Source: Roseateles koreensis
Lineage (GTDB): Bacteria > Pseudomonadota > Gammaproteobacteria > Burkholderiales > Burkholderiaceae_C
Reading direction: 5' to 3'
Assembly: GCF_028595305.1 (NCBI RefSeq)
Contig: NZ_JAQQXS010000006.1
Span: forward strand, 208,042 to 272,041
Length of the DNA stretch: 64,000 nucleotides
Position numbers and translations under genes: made by a program. How positions within the stretch are numbered: the stretch's first letter is position 1; every line of letters begins with the position of its first letter. Of this stretch, positions 9,646-18,665 are shown piece by piece. The notes beneath the pieces are model-generated. The model was not told the DNA's origin. It saw only the letters and a program-made list of their open reading frames with translations, and made no database searches.

Positions 9646-11094
9646 ATGACGAAGCTGTATCCCAATACCTCAAACATCCCCCAAGGTCGGACCTTGCTTC
9701 CGCTCGCTGCGGCCCTGAGTGCTGCGCTGGCCTTGGCGGCGTGCGCGCCCATTCCGCAGCTCAAACCTGCGGCCCAGGCGATTGACGCCAGCCAACTGGG
9801 CCTGCCCGCTCAAACCAGCCCAGCGCCTTCGGAGCTGACCCGCGCGTCGGCGTGGTGGGTGGCGCTGCGCGACCCGCAGTTGGATACGATTATCCAGCGC
9901 ACCTTGGCGCAATCCCCCAGCTTGGCTGCCGCCCGGGCGCGCATTGATCGGGCCGAGGCGCAAATTGAAAGCGCCAAGGCGGCCGACCGGGTCACCGTCG
10001 GCGCCGGGTTTGATGCCACGTATCAGCGCTTTCCTGAGCACAGCCTGTATCCGCCGCCTTATGGCGGCAGCCTGCGCACCATGTCCACCGTTCAGGGTGA
10101 AGTCCATTACGACTGGGACTTTTTTGGCCGTCATGCGGCGGAACTGAATATGGCCTTGGGCCAGGCCAAGGCCGGTGAGGCCGATCAAGCGGCGGCAGCG
10201 TTGATGCTGTCAGCTCAGGTGGCGCGTAGCTATCTGGCTCTGGGCCGCGTGCTGGCTCAGAAAACGCTGTTGACCCAGCAGATCAACGAGCGTGAAGAAG
10301 CGCTCAGCCTGGTGCGCCAACGCGTTGTAGCCGGTCTGGATAACGCGCAAGACAAGCGCACGGCCGAGTCGCCCCTGCCTGAATTGCGGCGTCAAGCCCT
10401 CGTGCTGGATGAACAAGCCGGTGCCCTGCGTCAAATGCTGGCAAGCCTGAGCGTGCAAGACGCCAGCGCCTTGCGCGAGCTGGCCCCCAAGCTGCCGCAA
10501 ACCTTGCCCATGGCGGCGCAAGGTCCAGGCTTAGATCTGCTGGGGCGGCGCCCCGACGTGATCGCTGCGCGCTGGCGTGTGGAGGCCGCCGGCCATCAAG
10601 TGGCGCTGGCCCGCAGCCAGTTTTATCCCAACGTCAGCCTCAGCGCGTTTGCAGGCTACAGCGCCATCGGGCTGGACAAATTGCTGCAGGCCGGCAGCTT
10701 GCAGTACGGCTTGGGCCCATCGATTCGCTTGCCTTTGTTTGACACGGGCCGACTGAGTGCGCAGTTGCAAGGCTCCGCCGCGGAAGTGGACGCCGCCGTG
10801 GCCGCCTACAACGGCGCGGTGCTGGACGCGGTGCGCGACGCCAGCGACCAACTGCGCACCGTGCAATCGCTGCAGGAGCAACAGCGTGAGCAAGCCAATC
10901 TGCTGCAAAACGCACAGGCCAGCACCGAGTTGCAGACACAGCGTTTCAACGCTGGCTTGGGCAACAAATTGGCGGTGCTCAACGCACATGGTGCAGTTCT
11001 GCAGCAACAACGCATGGCGCTGGACTTGCAAGGCCAGTTGCTGGAGTCCCAGGTCAGCCTGGTGCGCGCCCTCGGGGGCGATTGGCACGAATGA
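9646..11094 (+). CDS. Outer-membrane efflux lipoprotein, NodT/OprM family
   Basis: A 482-residue TolC-like outer-membrane channel subunit. The signal peptide ends in the lipobox LALAAC (Cys about residue 33), so it is lipid-anchored like OprM. The OEP repeats are visible as WWVALRDPQLDTIIQRTLAQSPSLAAARARI at about 67-100 and the corresponding LLGRRPDVIAARWRVEAAGHQVALARSQFYPNVSL at about 298-332. The latter is the NodT hallmark of a second repeat. Its place between marR and emrA means the operon encodes a complete tripartite pump. Confidence 0.92.
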   Translation: MTKLYPNTSNIPQGRTLLPLAAALSAALALAACAPIPQLKPAAQAIDASQLGLPAQTSPAPSELTRASAWWVALRDPQLDTIIQRTLAQSPSLAAARARIDRAEAQIESAKAADRVTVGAGFDATYQRFPEHSLYPPPYGGSLRTMSTVQGEVHYDWDFFGRHAAELNMALGQAKAGEADQAAAALMLSAQVARSYLALGRVLAQKTLLTQQINEREEALSLVRQRVVAGLDNAQDKRTAESPLPELRRQALVLDEQAGALRQMLASLSVQDASALRELAPKLPQTLPMAAQGPGLDLLGRRPDVIAARWRVEAAGHQVALARSQFYPNVSLSAFAGYSAIGLDKLLQAGSLQYGLGPSIRLPLFDTGRLSAQLQGSAAEVDAAVAAYNGAVLDAVRDASDQLRTVQSLQEQQREQANLLQNAQASTELQTQRFNAGLGNKLAVLNAHGAVLQQQRMALDLQGQLLESQVSLVRALGGDWHE

Positions 11095-11145
11095 CCGTGC
11101 ACGCACGCTGACCCACCCATCTCACAAATTCAACATCACATCGTC

Positions 11146-12393
11146 ATGAGCGCATCTGAAATCAACAACGCCGCCGCCAAGTCAAACCGCAAGACTGCAC
11201 TGACCGCGATCAGCATCGCCGTCATCCTGGGCCTGGGTGCTTACGGGGTCTACCATTGGATGGTGGGTAGCCGCGTCGAGCAAACCGACAACGCCTACGT
11301 CAACGCCAACGTCGTGCAAATTACCCCCCTCGTTGGCGGTACCGTGCGCGCGGTCAATGTCGACGACACCGACTTCGTCAAGGCCGGGCAGTCCTTGGTC
11401 AGCCTGGATCCGGCTGACACCCGCGTAGCGCTGGACCAAGCCGAGAGTCAGCTGGCCCAAACCGTTAGAGAAGTGCGCACCCTGTATGCAAACAATGCCA
11501 CGCTGGAGTCGCAGATTCGCAGCCGGGAGGCCGATCTGACCCGTGCGCAAAGTGAGCTGCAGCGCCTGCAGGCTGACGTTCAACGCCGCCAGCCCTTGTT
11601 GAGCACCGGCGCCATCGGCAAAGAAGAGCTGGACCACGCCAACGCCCAAGTGGCAACCGGCAAGGCTGCCGTGGCCGCTGCGCAATCGGCCCTGCAAGCG
11701 GCGCAGGAGCAGCTGTCGTCGAACCAAGTGCTGACCGATGGCCTCCCAGTGGCCGACCACCCCAACGTGCAACGTGCAGCGGGCAAGCTGCGCGAGGCCT
11801 ATCTGGCCCAACAGCGCACCGAGTTGCTGGCACCCGTGGACGGCTGGGTGGCACGCCGCTCGGTTCAGCTCGGCCAGCGCGTGGCCGCCGGCTCGCCGTT
11901 GATGGCGGTGGTGGGCTTGCAGCAAGCCTGGGTGGATGCCAACTTCAAGGAGGGGCAAGTCGCCCGCCTGCGCATCGGCCAACCGGCCAAGCTGGTTGCC
12001 GACGTTTATGGCAGCAAAGTTGAATTCCAGGGCAAAGTGGTGGGCTTGTCCGCCGGCACGGGTGCGGCCTTCGCGCTGCTGCCCGCGCAAAACGCCACCG
12101 GCAACTGGATCAAGGTGGTTCAGCGCGTGCCCGTGCGGATCGCGTTGGACCCGGCACAACTGGCGGCGCATCCCCTGCGTGTCGGCCTGTCGATGAACGT
12201 GAGCATCGATGTGCAAGACCAAAGCGGCGCCAGCCTGACCGGCGCCACGGCGCAAAGCGCTGGCGCCAGCAAGACCACCATCTACGACAAGGTGGATGCC
12301 GCTGCCGACGCAGACGTGGCCCGCATCATCAAGGCGAACCTGGGGCAGGCCAAGCCCATGGCCAAAGCCGCCCTCAAGAAGGCGCAGGGCTGA
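11146..12393 (+). CDS. emrA: EmrA-like membrane fusion protein (HlyD family)
   Basis: A 415-residue periplasmic adaptor with one N-terminal membrane anchor (TALTAISIAVILGLGAYGVYHW, about residues 17-38). It shows the EmrA hallmark RVEQTDNAYVNANVVQITPLVGGTVRAV, an alpha-helical hairpin (about 95-190), and the second half of the lipoyl domain (TELLAPVDGWVARRSVQLGQRV). A beta-barrel segment AWVDANFKEGQVARLRIGQPA follows. It bridges the inner-membrane EmrB-type permease and the NodT-type outer-membrane channel encoded on either side. Confidence 0.93.
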   Translation: MSASEINNAAAKSNRKTALTAISIAVILGLGAYGVYHWMVGSRVEQTDNAYVNANVVQITPLVGGTVRAVNVDDTDFVKAGQSLVSLDPADTRVALDQAESQLAQTVREVRTLYANNATLESQIRSREADLTRAQSELQRLQADVQRRQPLLSTGAIGKEELDHANAQVATGKAAVAAAQSALQAAQEQLSSNQVLTDGLPVADHPNVQRAAGKLREAYLAQQRTELLAPVDGWVARRSVQLGQRVAAGSPLMAVVGLQQAWVDANFKEGQVARLRIGQPAKLVADVYGSKVEFQGKVVGLSAGTGAAFALLPAQNATGNWIKVVQRVPVRIALDPAQLAAHPLRVGLSMNVSIDVQDQSGASLTGATAQSAGASKTTIYDKVDAAADADVARIIKANLGQAKPMAKAALKKAQG

Positions 12394-12396
12394 GCC

Positions 12397-13962
12397 ATGA
12401 GCGCGCCTGCAACTGCGGAGTTTCCTCCGCCGCTGAAGGGCTCGGCCCTGGTGTTGGGCACCGTGGCCTTGTCGCTCGCCACCTTCATGAATGTGCTGGA
12501 TTCATCCATTGCCAATGTGTCCTTGCCGGCCATTTCAGGCGATTTGGGCGTGAGCCCCGTGCAAGGCACCTGGGTGATCACGAGCTTCGGGGTGGCCAAC
12601 GCCATCTCGGTGCCGTTGACTGGCTGGCTGACACAGCGCTTTGGCGCGGTGCGCCTGTTCACCACCAGTGTGCTGTTGTTTGTGTTGGCGTCGTGGCTGT
12701 GCGGATTCGCCCATTCGCTGGAGATGCTGGTGGCCTGCCGAGTGCTGCAAGGCTTGGTGGCCGGGCCGATGATTCCGCTCTCGCAAACGCTGCTGTTGGC
12801 CAGCTATCCGCGTGCCAAGGCGGGTACCGCGCTGGCGCTATGGGGCATGACCACGCTGGTGGCGCCGGTGGTCGGGCCGCTGCTGGGCGGCTGGATCACC
12901 GACAACGTCTCGTGGCCGTGGATTTTTTATATCAACGTGCCGGTGGGCTTGTTTGCGGCGTTTTTGACCTGGAGCATTTACCGCGAGCGAGAAACCGTGG
13001 TTCGCAAGCTTCCCATCGATGGTGTGGGCCTGGCCCTGCTGGTGATCTGGGTCGGTGCGCTGCAAATCATGCTGGACAAGGGCAAAGAGCTGGACTGGTT
13101 CGCCAGCCCTGAAATTGTGATTTTGTCAGTGACTGCGCTGGTGGGCTTCGCGCTGTTTGTCGCCTGGGAGTTGACCGACGAACATCCGGTGGTTGACCTG
13201 CGTTTGTTTGCGGGCCGCAACTTTTTGTTCGGTGCTGCCACCTTGTCGGTCGCGTATGGCCTGTTCTTCGGCAATGTGGTGTTGCTGCCCTTGTGGCTGC
13301 AGCAGTACATGGGATACACCGCGACAGACGCCGGCATGGCCTTGGCACCGGTCGGCCTGCTGGCGATTTTGCTGTCGCCGGTGGCGGGCAAAAACGTGGC
13401 CCGTTTCGACCCTCGCAAGATGGCCAGCTTTGCCTTTGTGATGTTCACGCTGGTGCTGGGCATGCGTGCCAACTTCACCACGCAAACAGACTTCGGCACC
13501 ATCATGATTCCGACCCTGCTGCAGGGCGCGGCGCTGGCGTTTTTCTTCATCCCCTTGACGACGATCACGCTCAGCGGCATTCCGCCTGAGCGGTTGCCCG
13601 CGGCGGCAGGTTTGTCGAATTTTGTGCGGATCACAGCGGGCGCCATGGGCACGTCCATTGCAACCACGCTGTGGGAGAACCGCGCTGCCCTGCACCATCA
13701 ACACATGGTGGAGCAACTGAGCCTGGGCAACCCGGTGGCCGGTGAAACGATCTCGAACTTGACCAGCTTGGGCTTGAGCTCGCAGCAGGCCTGGGCTCAG
13801 ATCAATCGCTTGATCGACCAGCAAGCCTTCACACGGGGTGCGGACGACATCTTTTTGGCCTCTGCCGTGATTTTCATTGGCTTGATCGGTGCCATCTGGC
13901 TGACCCGACGACCGCCGCGCATCGCCGGGGCTGCGCCGGTGGATGCGGGTGGCGCGCACTGA
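12397..13962 (+). CDS. emrB: EmrB-like drug:H+ antiporter, DHA2 family
   Basis: A 521-residue MFS permease with about 14 hydrophobic segments, the DHA2 pattern. Visible motifs are ATFMNVLDSSIANVSLPAISGDLG (motif D1 in TM1), WVITSFGVANAISVPLTGWL, RVLQGLVAGPMIPLSQTLLL, and GPLLGGWITDNVSWPWIFYINVPVG (motif C-like in TM5). It starts 3 bases after emrA and so is translationally coupled. A hairpin terminator follows its stop. Expected role: export of hydrophobic drugs, phenolics or uncouplers. Confidence 0.93.
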   Translation: MSAPATAEFPPPLKGSALVLGTVALSLATFMNVLDSSIANVSLPAISGDLGVSPVQGTWVITSFGVANAISVPLTGWLTQRFGAVRLFTTSVLLFVLASWLCGFAHSLEMLVACRVLQGLVAGPMIPLSQTLLLASYPRAKAGTALALWGMTTLVAPVVGPLLGGWITDNVSWPWIFYINVPVGLFAAFLTWSIYRERETVVRKLPIDGVGLALLVIWVGALQIMLDKGKELDWFASPEIVILSVTALVGFALFVAWELTDEHPVVDLRLFAGRNFLFGAATLSVAYGLFFGNVVLLPLWLQQYMGYTATDAGMALAPVGLLAILLSPVAGKNVARFDPRKMASFAFVMFTLVLGMRANFTTQTDFGTIMIPTLLQGAALAFFFIPLTTITLSGIPPERLPAAAGLSNFVRITAGAMGTSIATTLWENRAALHHQHMVEQLSLGNPVAGETISNLTSLGLSSQQAWAQINRLIDQQAFTRGADDIFLASAVIFIGLIGAIWLTRRPPRIAGAAPVDAGGAH

Positions 13963-13978
13963 GGGCGCTTGAAAAATG

Positions 13979-14012
13979 AAAAGCGGGCTGCATGAAAAGC
14001 AGCCCGCTTTTA
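13979..14012. terminator. Bidirectional Rho-independent terminator
   Basis: The stem AAGCGGGCTGC/GCAGCCCGCTT (11 bp, 7-base loop) is flanked by AAAA on one side and TTTT on the other, so it can stop both the emr operon from the left and the quinate/shikimate operon from the right. Confidence 0.85.
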
Positions 14013-14027
14013 TATTGCCAACTTGTC

Positions 14028-14474
14028 TTATGGCGCCGACAGCGCCGCGCGCAGCGCGAGCAGATAGCTGTCCGCGCCAAAGCCGCAAATTTGGCCTTTG
14101 ACGATGTCGGCAAAAACGGAGTGGTGGCGAAAGGCTTCGCGCGCATGGATGTTGGACAGGTGCAGTTCCACCACCGGGCAGGTCAGCATTGCCAAGGCGT
14201 CCCGGATGCCGTAGCTGTAGTGCGTCCAGGCGCCCGCGTTGATCAACACTGCGTCCACCTGGTCGACAAAACCTTGGTGGATGCGCTCGACCATGGCCCC
14301 TTCGGCATTGGTTTGAAAGCTTTGGATCTCGGCACCCAACTCTCGGCCCAGTGCTTGCAGACGGGCGTCAATCTCGGCCAGCGTGACGGTGCCGTATTGG
14401 GCCGGGTCGCGTTGGCCGAACATATTGTGGTTGATGCCGTGCAGCATCAAAACGGTCTTGGCCGAAACCTTCAT
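14028..14474 (-). CDS. aroQ: Type II 3-dehydroquinate dehydratase
   Basis: A 148-residue dodecameric dehydratase interconverting 3-dehydroquinate and 3-dehydroshikimate. It shows LMLHGINHNMFGQRDPAQYG at the N-terminus, the lid Arg/Tyr segment, FQTNAEGAMVERIH, LINAGAWTHYSYGIRDAL, and VELHLSNIHAREAFRHHS containing the catalytic His. The lid normally reads LNLLGxREPxxYG; here INHNMFGQRDPAQYG keeps the Arg and Tyr. It overlaps aroE by 4 bases at the end of a catabolic operon, so it likely serves quinate/shikimate degradation rather than aromatic biosynthesis. Confidence 0.92.
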   Translation of the reverse strand: MKVSAKTVLMLHGINHNMFGQRDPAQYGTVTLAEIDARLQALGRELGAEIQSFQTNAEGAMVERIHQGFVDQVDAVLINAGAWTHYSYGIRDALAMLTCPVVELHLSNIHAREAFRHHSVFADIVKGQICGFGADSYLLALRAALSAP

Positions 14475-15322
14475 GGCGCTGTCTCGTCCGCGTAGCGGAT
14501 CTGCGAAACGTTGCGCAGTTGTTCCGGTGTGGCTGTGCCGAAGCCGAAGAATTCAAGATAGGCGGGAATCATCTCGAACAACATGTCGGTGCCCTGCTGG
14601 ATCGGGCAGCCTTTGGCCTGAGCCAGGGCCAGCATGGGTGTGATGGCTTGGCGCATCACCACCTCGCCCACCAAGGTGGCGGGCGAAACCCGGTCCATGT
14701 CGAAGGGCAGGGGGTCACCCTCTTTCATGCCCAGCGGCGTGGCGTTGACGATCAAATCAAAGCCTGCGGGGTCGTTGGAGCCGGTGCGGGTGCGCAGTTG
14801 GGGGTAGTGCGAGTTCAGGCGTTGGGCCAAGGCTTCGGAAGAGGGCTGATGATGATCGAACAAGGCCAACTCCGCCACACCGGCCGCCGCCAAGGACGCC
14901 GCAATCGCCGAGCCCACGCCGCCATTGCCTGACACCAGCACGCGCCGCCCGATCAGCGCAAAGCCCTTGCGCTGCAGGCCTCGCACAAAGCCCGCGCCGT
15001 CGAACTGGTCGCCCAACAGGCTGCCATCAGGGCGCAGCAGGATGGCGTTGCACGCGCCGGCCACCTGGGCCGTGGGGGTGAGTTCGTCCACCAGACTCAG
15101 GGTGCTGACCTTGTGGGGCATGGTCACCAGGGCGCCACGCCAATTGCTTAGGCGGCGCAGCACCTGCACGGTGGCGGCATAGTCCTCGGGCTTCACGCCC
15201 ATGGGCACCACGACAGCGTCGATGCCTTCCTGCTCGAACCAGGGGTTGTAAATCATCGGCGCCTTGAATCCCTCGGTGGGATAGCCCAGGTGCGTGATAA
15301 GTTGAGTCTTGCCGTTGATCAC
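14471..15322 (-). CDS. aroE: Shikimate/quinate 5-dehydrogenase family protein
   Basis: A 283-residue AroE-family enzyme. The substrate-binding half contains GYPTEGFKAPMIYNPWFEQEGIDAVVVPM (the family SxS motif is altered to TEG/KAP), then VTMPHK with the catalytic Lys, and GACNAILLRPDGSLLGDQFDGAGF with the conserved Asn and Asp. The Rossmann half has VLVSGNGGVGSAIAASLAAAG (glycine-rich NAD(P) loop) and NATPLGM. The missing classical SxS suggests a specialised catabolic enzyme (shikimate or quinate oxidation) rather than the biosynthetic AroE. It is encoded between the transporter and aroQ. Confidence 0.85.
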   Translation of the reverse strand: MINGKTQLITHLGYPTEGFKAPMIYNPWFEQEGIDAVVVPMGVKPEDYAATVQVLRRLSNWRGALVTMPHKVSTLSLVDELTPTAQVAGACNAILLRPDGSLLGDQFDGAGFVRGLQRKGFALIGRRVLVSGNGGVGSAIAASLAAAGVAELALFDHHQPSSEALAQRLNSHYPQLRTRTGSNDPAGFDLIVNATPLGMKEGDPLPFDMDRVSPATLVGEVVMRQAITPMLALAQAKGCPIQQGTDMLFEMIPAYLEFFGFGTATPEQLRNVSQIRYADETAP

Positions 15323-15359
15323 AAAATTGTCCTTTCTCCTTTTCCCACCCCAAGTGAAT

Positions 15360-16769
15360 TCAGGTGAACATCTTGGAGCCGTTGGCGGACACCACCGACT
15401 GCGTGCGCAGGCGCCGGTACTCTTGCTCAGACACAGGTACGGCCATGGGCTTGCCCAATTCGCTCATGCGCACCCGGAAGGTCTCTCGCGCACTCCAGGC
15501 CGCCAAGGCCGCCACCGCTGTAATGGCCAGGGTCATGGAGCCGATCAACACGGGGATGTTGTTGGCGCCGGGAGGGGCAACGCTGGCAAACAGTGCCGGC
15601 AGCATGGCGGTGATCATGGTGCCGAGATTCTGCGAAATTGCCATCGCCGAGACCCGGGTGCGGGTGGGAAACAACTCGGGATAGAAGCTCGGGAAGGTGG
15701 CGTTGTAGCCCTGATAGACCAGGCCCCACATCAGCAGAGACATCACAATCGCCAGCGGCACGTTCTTGATGCTGATGGCGTACAAATAGGCAAACGACAG
15801 CAGGCCCGAACCCAGGGCGCCCGCAATGATCAAGGGGCGGCGGCCAATCTTGTCAGAGAGATTGCCGACAAAAGGAATCACCAGCACGGCCAGGCAATTG
15901 CCCAGTACGGGGATCCACAAATAAACCGCCTTGTCGAAGCCGATGCCATAGCCGGGCTGCACCGCAAACGCCGCGCCAAAGATGGTGGTGACCACGGGGA
16001 TCACATTCATCAAGGCCATGCAGATCACGCGCAGCATATCGGGCCAGCTTTCGCTAATGGCCTGAACCATCGGCGCTTTGGGCACTTGGCCTTTGTTGTC
16101 GGCCTCGGTGAAGGCGGGCGTCTCATCCACTTCGCGCCGGATGTAATAGCCCGCAATGATCACGACAAAGCTGAGCAAAAAGGGAATGCGCCAACCCCAG
16201 GTGTTGAAGTCTTCTTTGGGCAGCCAGGCGGCCAAGGGCAAGAACACCGCAGCGGCCAGAATCTGCCCGGCCTGCACACCTTGCAGGGTGAAGCTGGCGA
16301 AGAAGCCGCGTCGGCCAAAGGGCGCATGTTCCAGAATCATGGAGCTGGCACCGGAGATTTCACCCGCCACCGCAAAGCCCTGGATCAAGCGCAGCACCAC
16401 CAGCAAGATGGGGGCGAGCACGCCGACCTGGCCATAGGTGGGCAACATGCCGACCGCCATGGTCGACAAGCCCATCAGGAACATGCAAAGAATCAGCACC
16501 TGCTTGCGGCCATGGGTGTCACCCCAATGACCCAGCACCATCGCGCCTATGGGGCGCGCTACATAGCCTACGCCGTAGGTGGCCAGTGAGGCGACGATGG
16601 CGATCTTGGGGTCGGTGGACGGAAAGAACAGCTGAGGAAAAACCAGCGATGCGGCGGTCGCGTAGATGAAAAAGTCGTAGTACTCCAGCACCGAGCCGAT
16701 CCAGCCACTGGCGGTGGCTTTCTTGGCTTGGCGACTGGCCCCGATTTTCGGGGTGTGGGTAATGCTCAT
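15360..16769 (-). CDS. MFS transporter, metabolite:H+ symporter (ShiA-like)
   Basis: A 469-residue, 12-segment MFS protein of the MHS family. Motifs are ATASGWIGSVLEYYDFFIYATAASLVF (TM1), RPIGAMVLGHWGDTHGRKQVLI (loop 2-3), GFAVAGEISGASSMILEHAPFGRRGFF, and GNLSDKIGRRPLIIAGAL (loop 8-9). MHS members carry shikimate, citrate, alpha-ketoglutarate or protocatechuate. Its operon makes shikimate or quinate the most likely substrate. It lies 37 bases upstream of aroE on the same strand. Confidence 0.88.
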   Translation of the reverse strand: MSITHTPKIGASRQAKKATASGWIGSVLEYYDFFIYATAASLVFPQLFFPSTDPKIAIVASLATYGVGYVARPIGAMVLGHWGDTHGRKQVLILCMFLMGLSTMAVGMLPTYGQVGVLAPILLVVLRLIQGFAVAGEISGASSMILEHAPFGRRGFFASFTLQGVQAGQILAAAVFLPLAAWLPKEDFNTWGWRIPFLLSFVVIIAGYYIRREVDETPAFTEADNKGQVPKAPMVQAISESWPDMLRVICMALMNVIPVVTTIFGAAFAVQPGYGIGFDKAVYLWIPVLGNCLAVLVIPFVGNLSDKIGRRPLIIAGALGSGLLSFAYLYAISIKNVPLAIVMSLLMWGLVYQGYNATFPSFYPELFPTRTRVSAMAISQNLGTMITAMLPALFASVAPPGANNIPVLIGSMTLAITAVAALAAWSARETFRVRMSELGKPMAVPVSEQEYRRLRTQSVVSANGSKMFT

Positions 16770-16823
16770 GGAATGTCTCCTGTGGTTGTTCTATCAAAGT
16801 TCATGGGCTTGTGGGCCTGGATT

Positions 16824-17741
16824 TCAGTTCATGGCGCGCAAGCGCATGGCGCCGGGCAAGGGCACCGTGCGGTGCAGCACCGTTTCGGCCAGCCAGAGCG
16901 CGCTGGCCTGGGCGCGTTGCGCCACAAAGGGCAGCGGCAACTGCTGGTAGTCGTCATTGAAAACCTCAAAGCTGTAGTCGCCGCGGTAACCCAGCGAATC
17001 GAGCTTTCTCACCAGCGTGCTGAGCGCCTCGCTGTGCACGCCTTCGCCGGGAAAGACCCGGAAATGTCGGGCCGTGTCGCGGCGCTCTTCAGGGGTGCGG
17101 GTTTCTTGCCACATGAAGTCGGCGAGTTGCACCAGAAAAATCTTGTCCGGGTCGATAAAGTCCAGCCGATCGAGTGCGGTGTTGGTGGCGAAGATGTGAT
17201 ACGAATCAACGCCCAGGCCGAGGTTGGGAAAGTCTGCCCGCTCGACCAATTCCCAGGCGGCGTGCACCTCGTTGATATGGCGTCCCCAAGACAAGCCCTC
17301 ATACGCCACCTTGATGCCATGCGGCAAGGCCAGCATGGCCAGTTTGCGCAGGTCTCGCACGATGGCGTTGCCGTCGCCGCTGGCGTGCTGGGAGGTGCTG
17401 CTGCAAGCCAGCAAGACCTTGGCGCCCAAGGCGCTGGCCAGGGTAATCATCTGCTTCGCGATGTCCACCTTGTAGTCGTGCAGATGGCCTCCCAGGCCTT
17501 CAAAGTCACGCAGCACCTGAAAGCCAGTGACGCGCAGCCCGCTGGCCCGCACCAAGTTCACGGCGGTATCCACGCCTTGGGGGTGGCCCACGATATCGCG
17601 TGCGGCCAGCATGATCTGGCTGAACCCGGCCTGTTTGACTGCGGCCAGCTTGGCTTCCAGCGGGCCTGCCAAGGTGATGGTGTCCATGCCGAAATCACCG
17701 ATATGGGACGAAAACTGCGGCACTTTATTGAATGGGCGCAT
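16824..17741 (-). CDS. 3-dehydroshikimate dehydratase-like TIM-barrel protein
   Basis: A 305-residue xylose isomerase-like TIM barrel with the expected metal-ligand pattern. The chain shows TITLAGPLEAKLAAVKQAGF near the start, then KVAYEGLSWGRHINEVHAAW (Glu and His), LGLGVDSYHIFA (Asp and His), FLVQLADF, and FPGEGVHSEALSTLV ... YSFEVFNDDY (terminal Glu). This matches the N-terminal dehydratase half of bacterial QuiC-type 3-dehydroshikimate dehydratase, which makes protocatechuate. In QuiC the C-terminal half is HPPD-like; here that half is a separate gene directly upstream. The start at 17741 has a GGAG 6 bases upstream; an ATG at 17759 overlapping the upstream stop is the alternative. Confidence 0.78.
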   Translation of the reverse strand: MRPFNKVPQFSSHIGDFGMDTITLAGPLEAKLAAVKQAGFSQIMLAARDIVGHPQGVDTAVNLVRASGLRVTGFQVLRDFEGLGGHLHDYKVDIAKQMITLASALGAKVLLACSSTSQHASGDGNAIVRDLRKLAMLALPHGIKVAYEGLSWGRHINEVHAAWELVERADFPNLGLGVDSYHIFATNTALDRLDFIDPDKIFLVQLADFMWQETRTPEERRDTARHFRVFPGEGVHSEALSTLVRKLDSLGYRGDYSFEVFNDDYQQLPLPFVAQRAQASALWLAETVLHRTVPLPGAMRLRAMN

Positions 17742-17755
17742 GCGTATCTCCGGGG

Positions 17756-18631
17756 TCAACGGGGGTCACGCACCAGCTCAAAGCTGGGGCCTTGATCGCT
17801 GGGGCAGGTCAGGGCGCCGCGCGCGCCGCTGCGCACGCCGGAGGCAGACTCCACAAAATCCACCCCGCGCGACTTCAAGGCCGCAACGGCCGCGAGCACA
17901 TCGGCCGAGCCAAAGGCGATCCGCTGCAGGTACTCGGCGCCGTCGAGCTCGGCGGTGTCCGGCTCCGGTTCGATCAGTTGCCAATAGATCGTGCCGCAAG
18001 GGCTGGCAAGAATGCAGCCGCGGGACAGCACGCCAAACGACAGCTCGGCCGACAGCTCGGAGAAGCCCAGCAGTTCGCCGTAAAAACTCACCCAGTCCGC
18101 CATGCGGTCCAGGCCGATGTACTGCACCAGACCGAATAGATGCAGGCCACACAGCGCCGGCGGGCGCGGATCGACACCGGGGATCGGCACAAAGTCCACG
18201 TCATAGATGGAGAAGACCTCATGCCGATCGACAAAATAGATGCGGCTTGCGCCAACGCCGTGAATGGCCGGAATGTTCAGCTCCATGACCTCCACACGGC
18301 TCGGCACGGCCCAGGCACCTAACTCCAACACTCTGCGGTACGCACTAGCGGCATCGCGCACCCGAAAGGCCACCGCAGTGATGACGGCCTTGGCCGCCAG
18401 CGGCGGGTCGTCGGGCTCGCGGTGCGCGTTGATGATGATGTTCATATCACCCTGCCGGTACAGCATCACCTCACGCGAGCGATGGCGGGCGACGGGCCGA
18501 AAGCCTAGTTTCTCCAGGCTCTGACCCAAGGTCTGCGGCTTGGTGGTGGCATATTCGATGAACTCAATGCCTTGCAAGGCCAGCGGGTTGGACAGTGCGC
18601 CAAAGGCTTCGCGTTCAGTGGAATGGGTCAT
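17756..18631 (-). CDS. VOC/4-hydroxyphenylpyruvate dioxygenase-like protein
   Basis: A 291-residue protein with two vicinal-oxygen-chelate repeats. The first is at about residues 18-125 (GIEFIEYATTKPQTLGQSLEKLGFRPVARHRSR), the second at about 160-285 (LHLFGLVQYIGLDRMADWVSFYGELLGF). The HPPD-type pattern of His in the second repeat and Glu near the end (SFELVRD) is visible. In QuiC-type dehydroshikimate dehydratases this module is fused C-terminally to the TIM barrel; here it is a free-standing gene placed before it. Whether it is catalytic or structural in this pathway is inferred only. Confidence 0.75.
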   Translation of the reverse strand: MTHSTEREAFGALSNPLALQGIEFIEYATTKPQTLGQSLEKLGFRPVARHRSREVMLYRQGDMNIIINAHREPDDPPLAAKAVITAVAFRVRDAASAYRRVLELGAWAVPSRVEVMELNIPAIHGVGASRIYFVDRHEVFSIYDVDFVPIPGVDPRPPALCGLHLFGLVQYIGLDRMADWVSFYGELLGFSELSAELSFGVLSRGCILASPCGTIYWQLIEPEPDTAELDGAEYLQRIAFGSADVLAAVAALKSRGVDFVESASGVRSGARGALTCPSDQGPSFELVRDPR

Positions 18632-18665
18632 GGCAGGGGTCCGTCAGGGGTTGGCGAGAAGGGCT

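Noticed and set aside
15309..16589. 426-residue open frame on the plus strand across the ShiA-like transporter gene
   Set aside because: His/Gly/Gln-rich shadow frame with no domain; the minus frame has clear MFS motifs.
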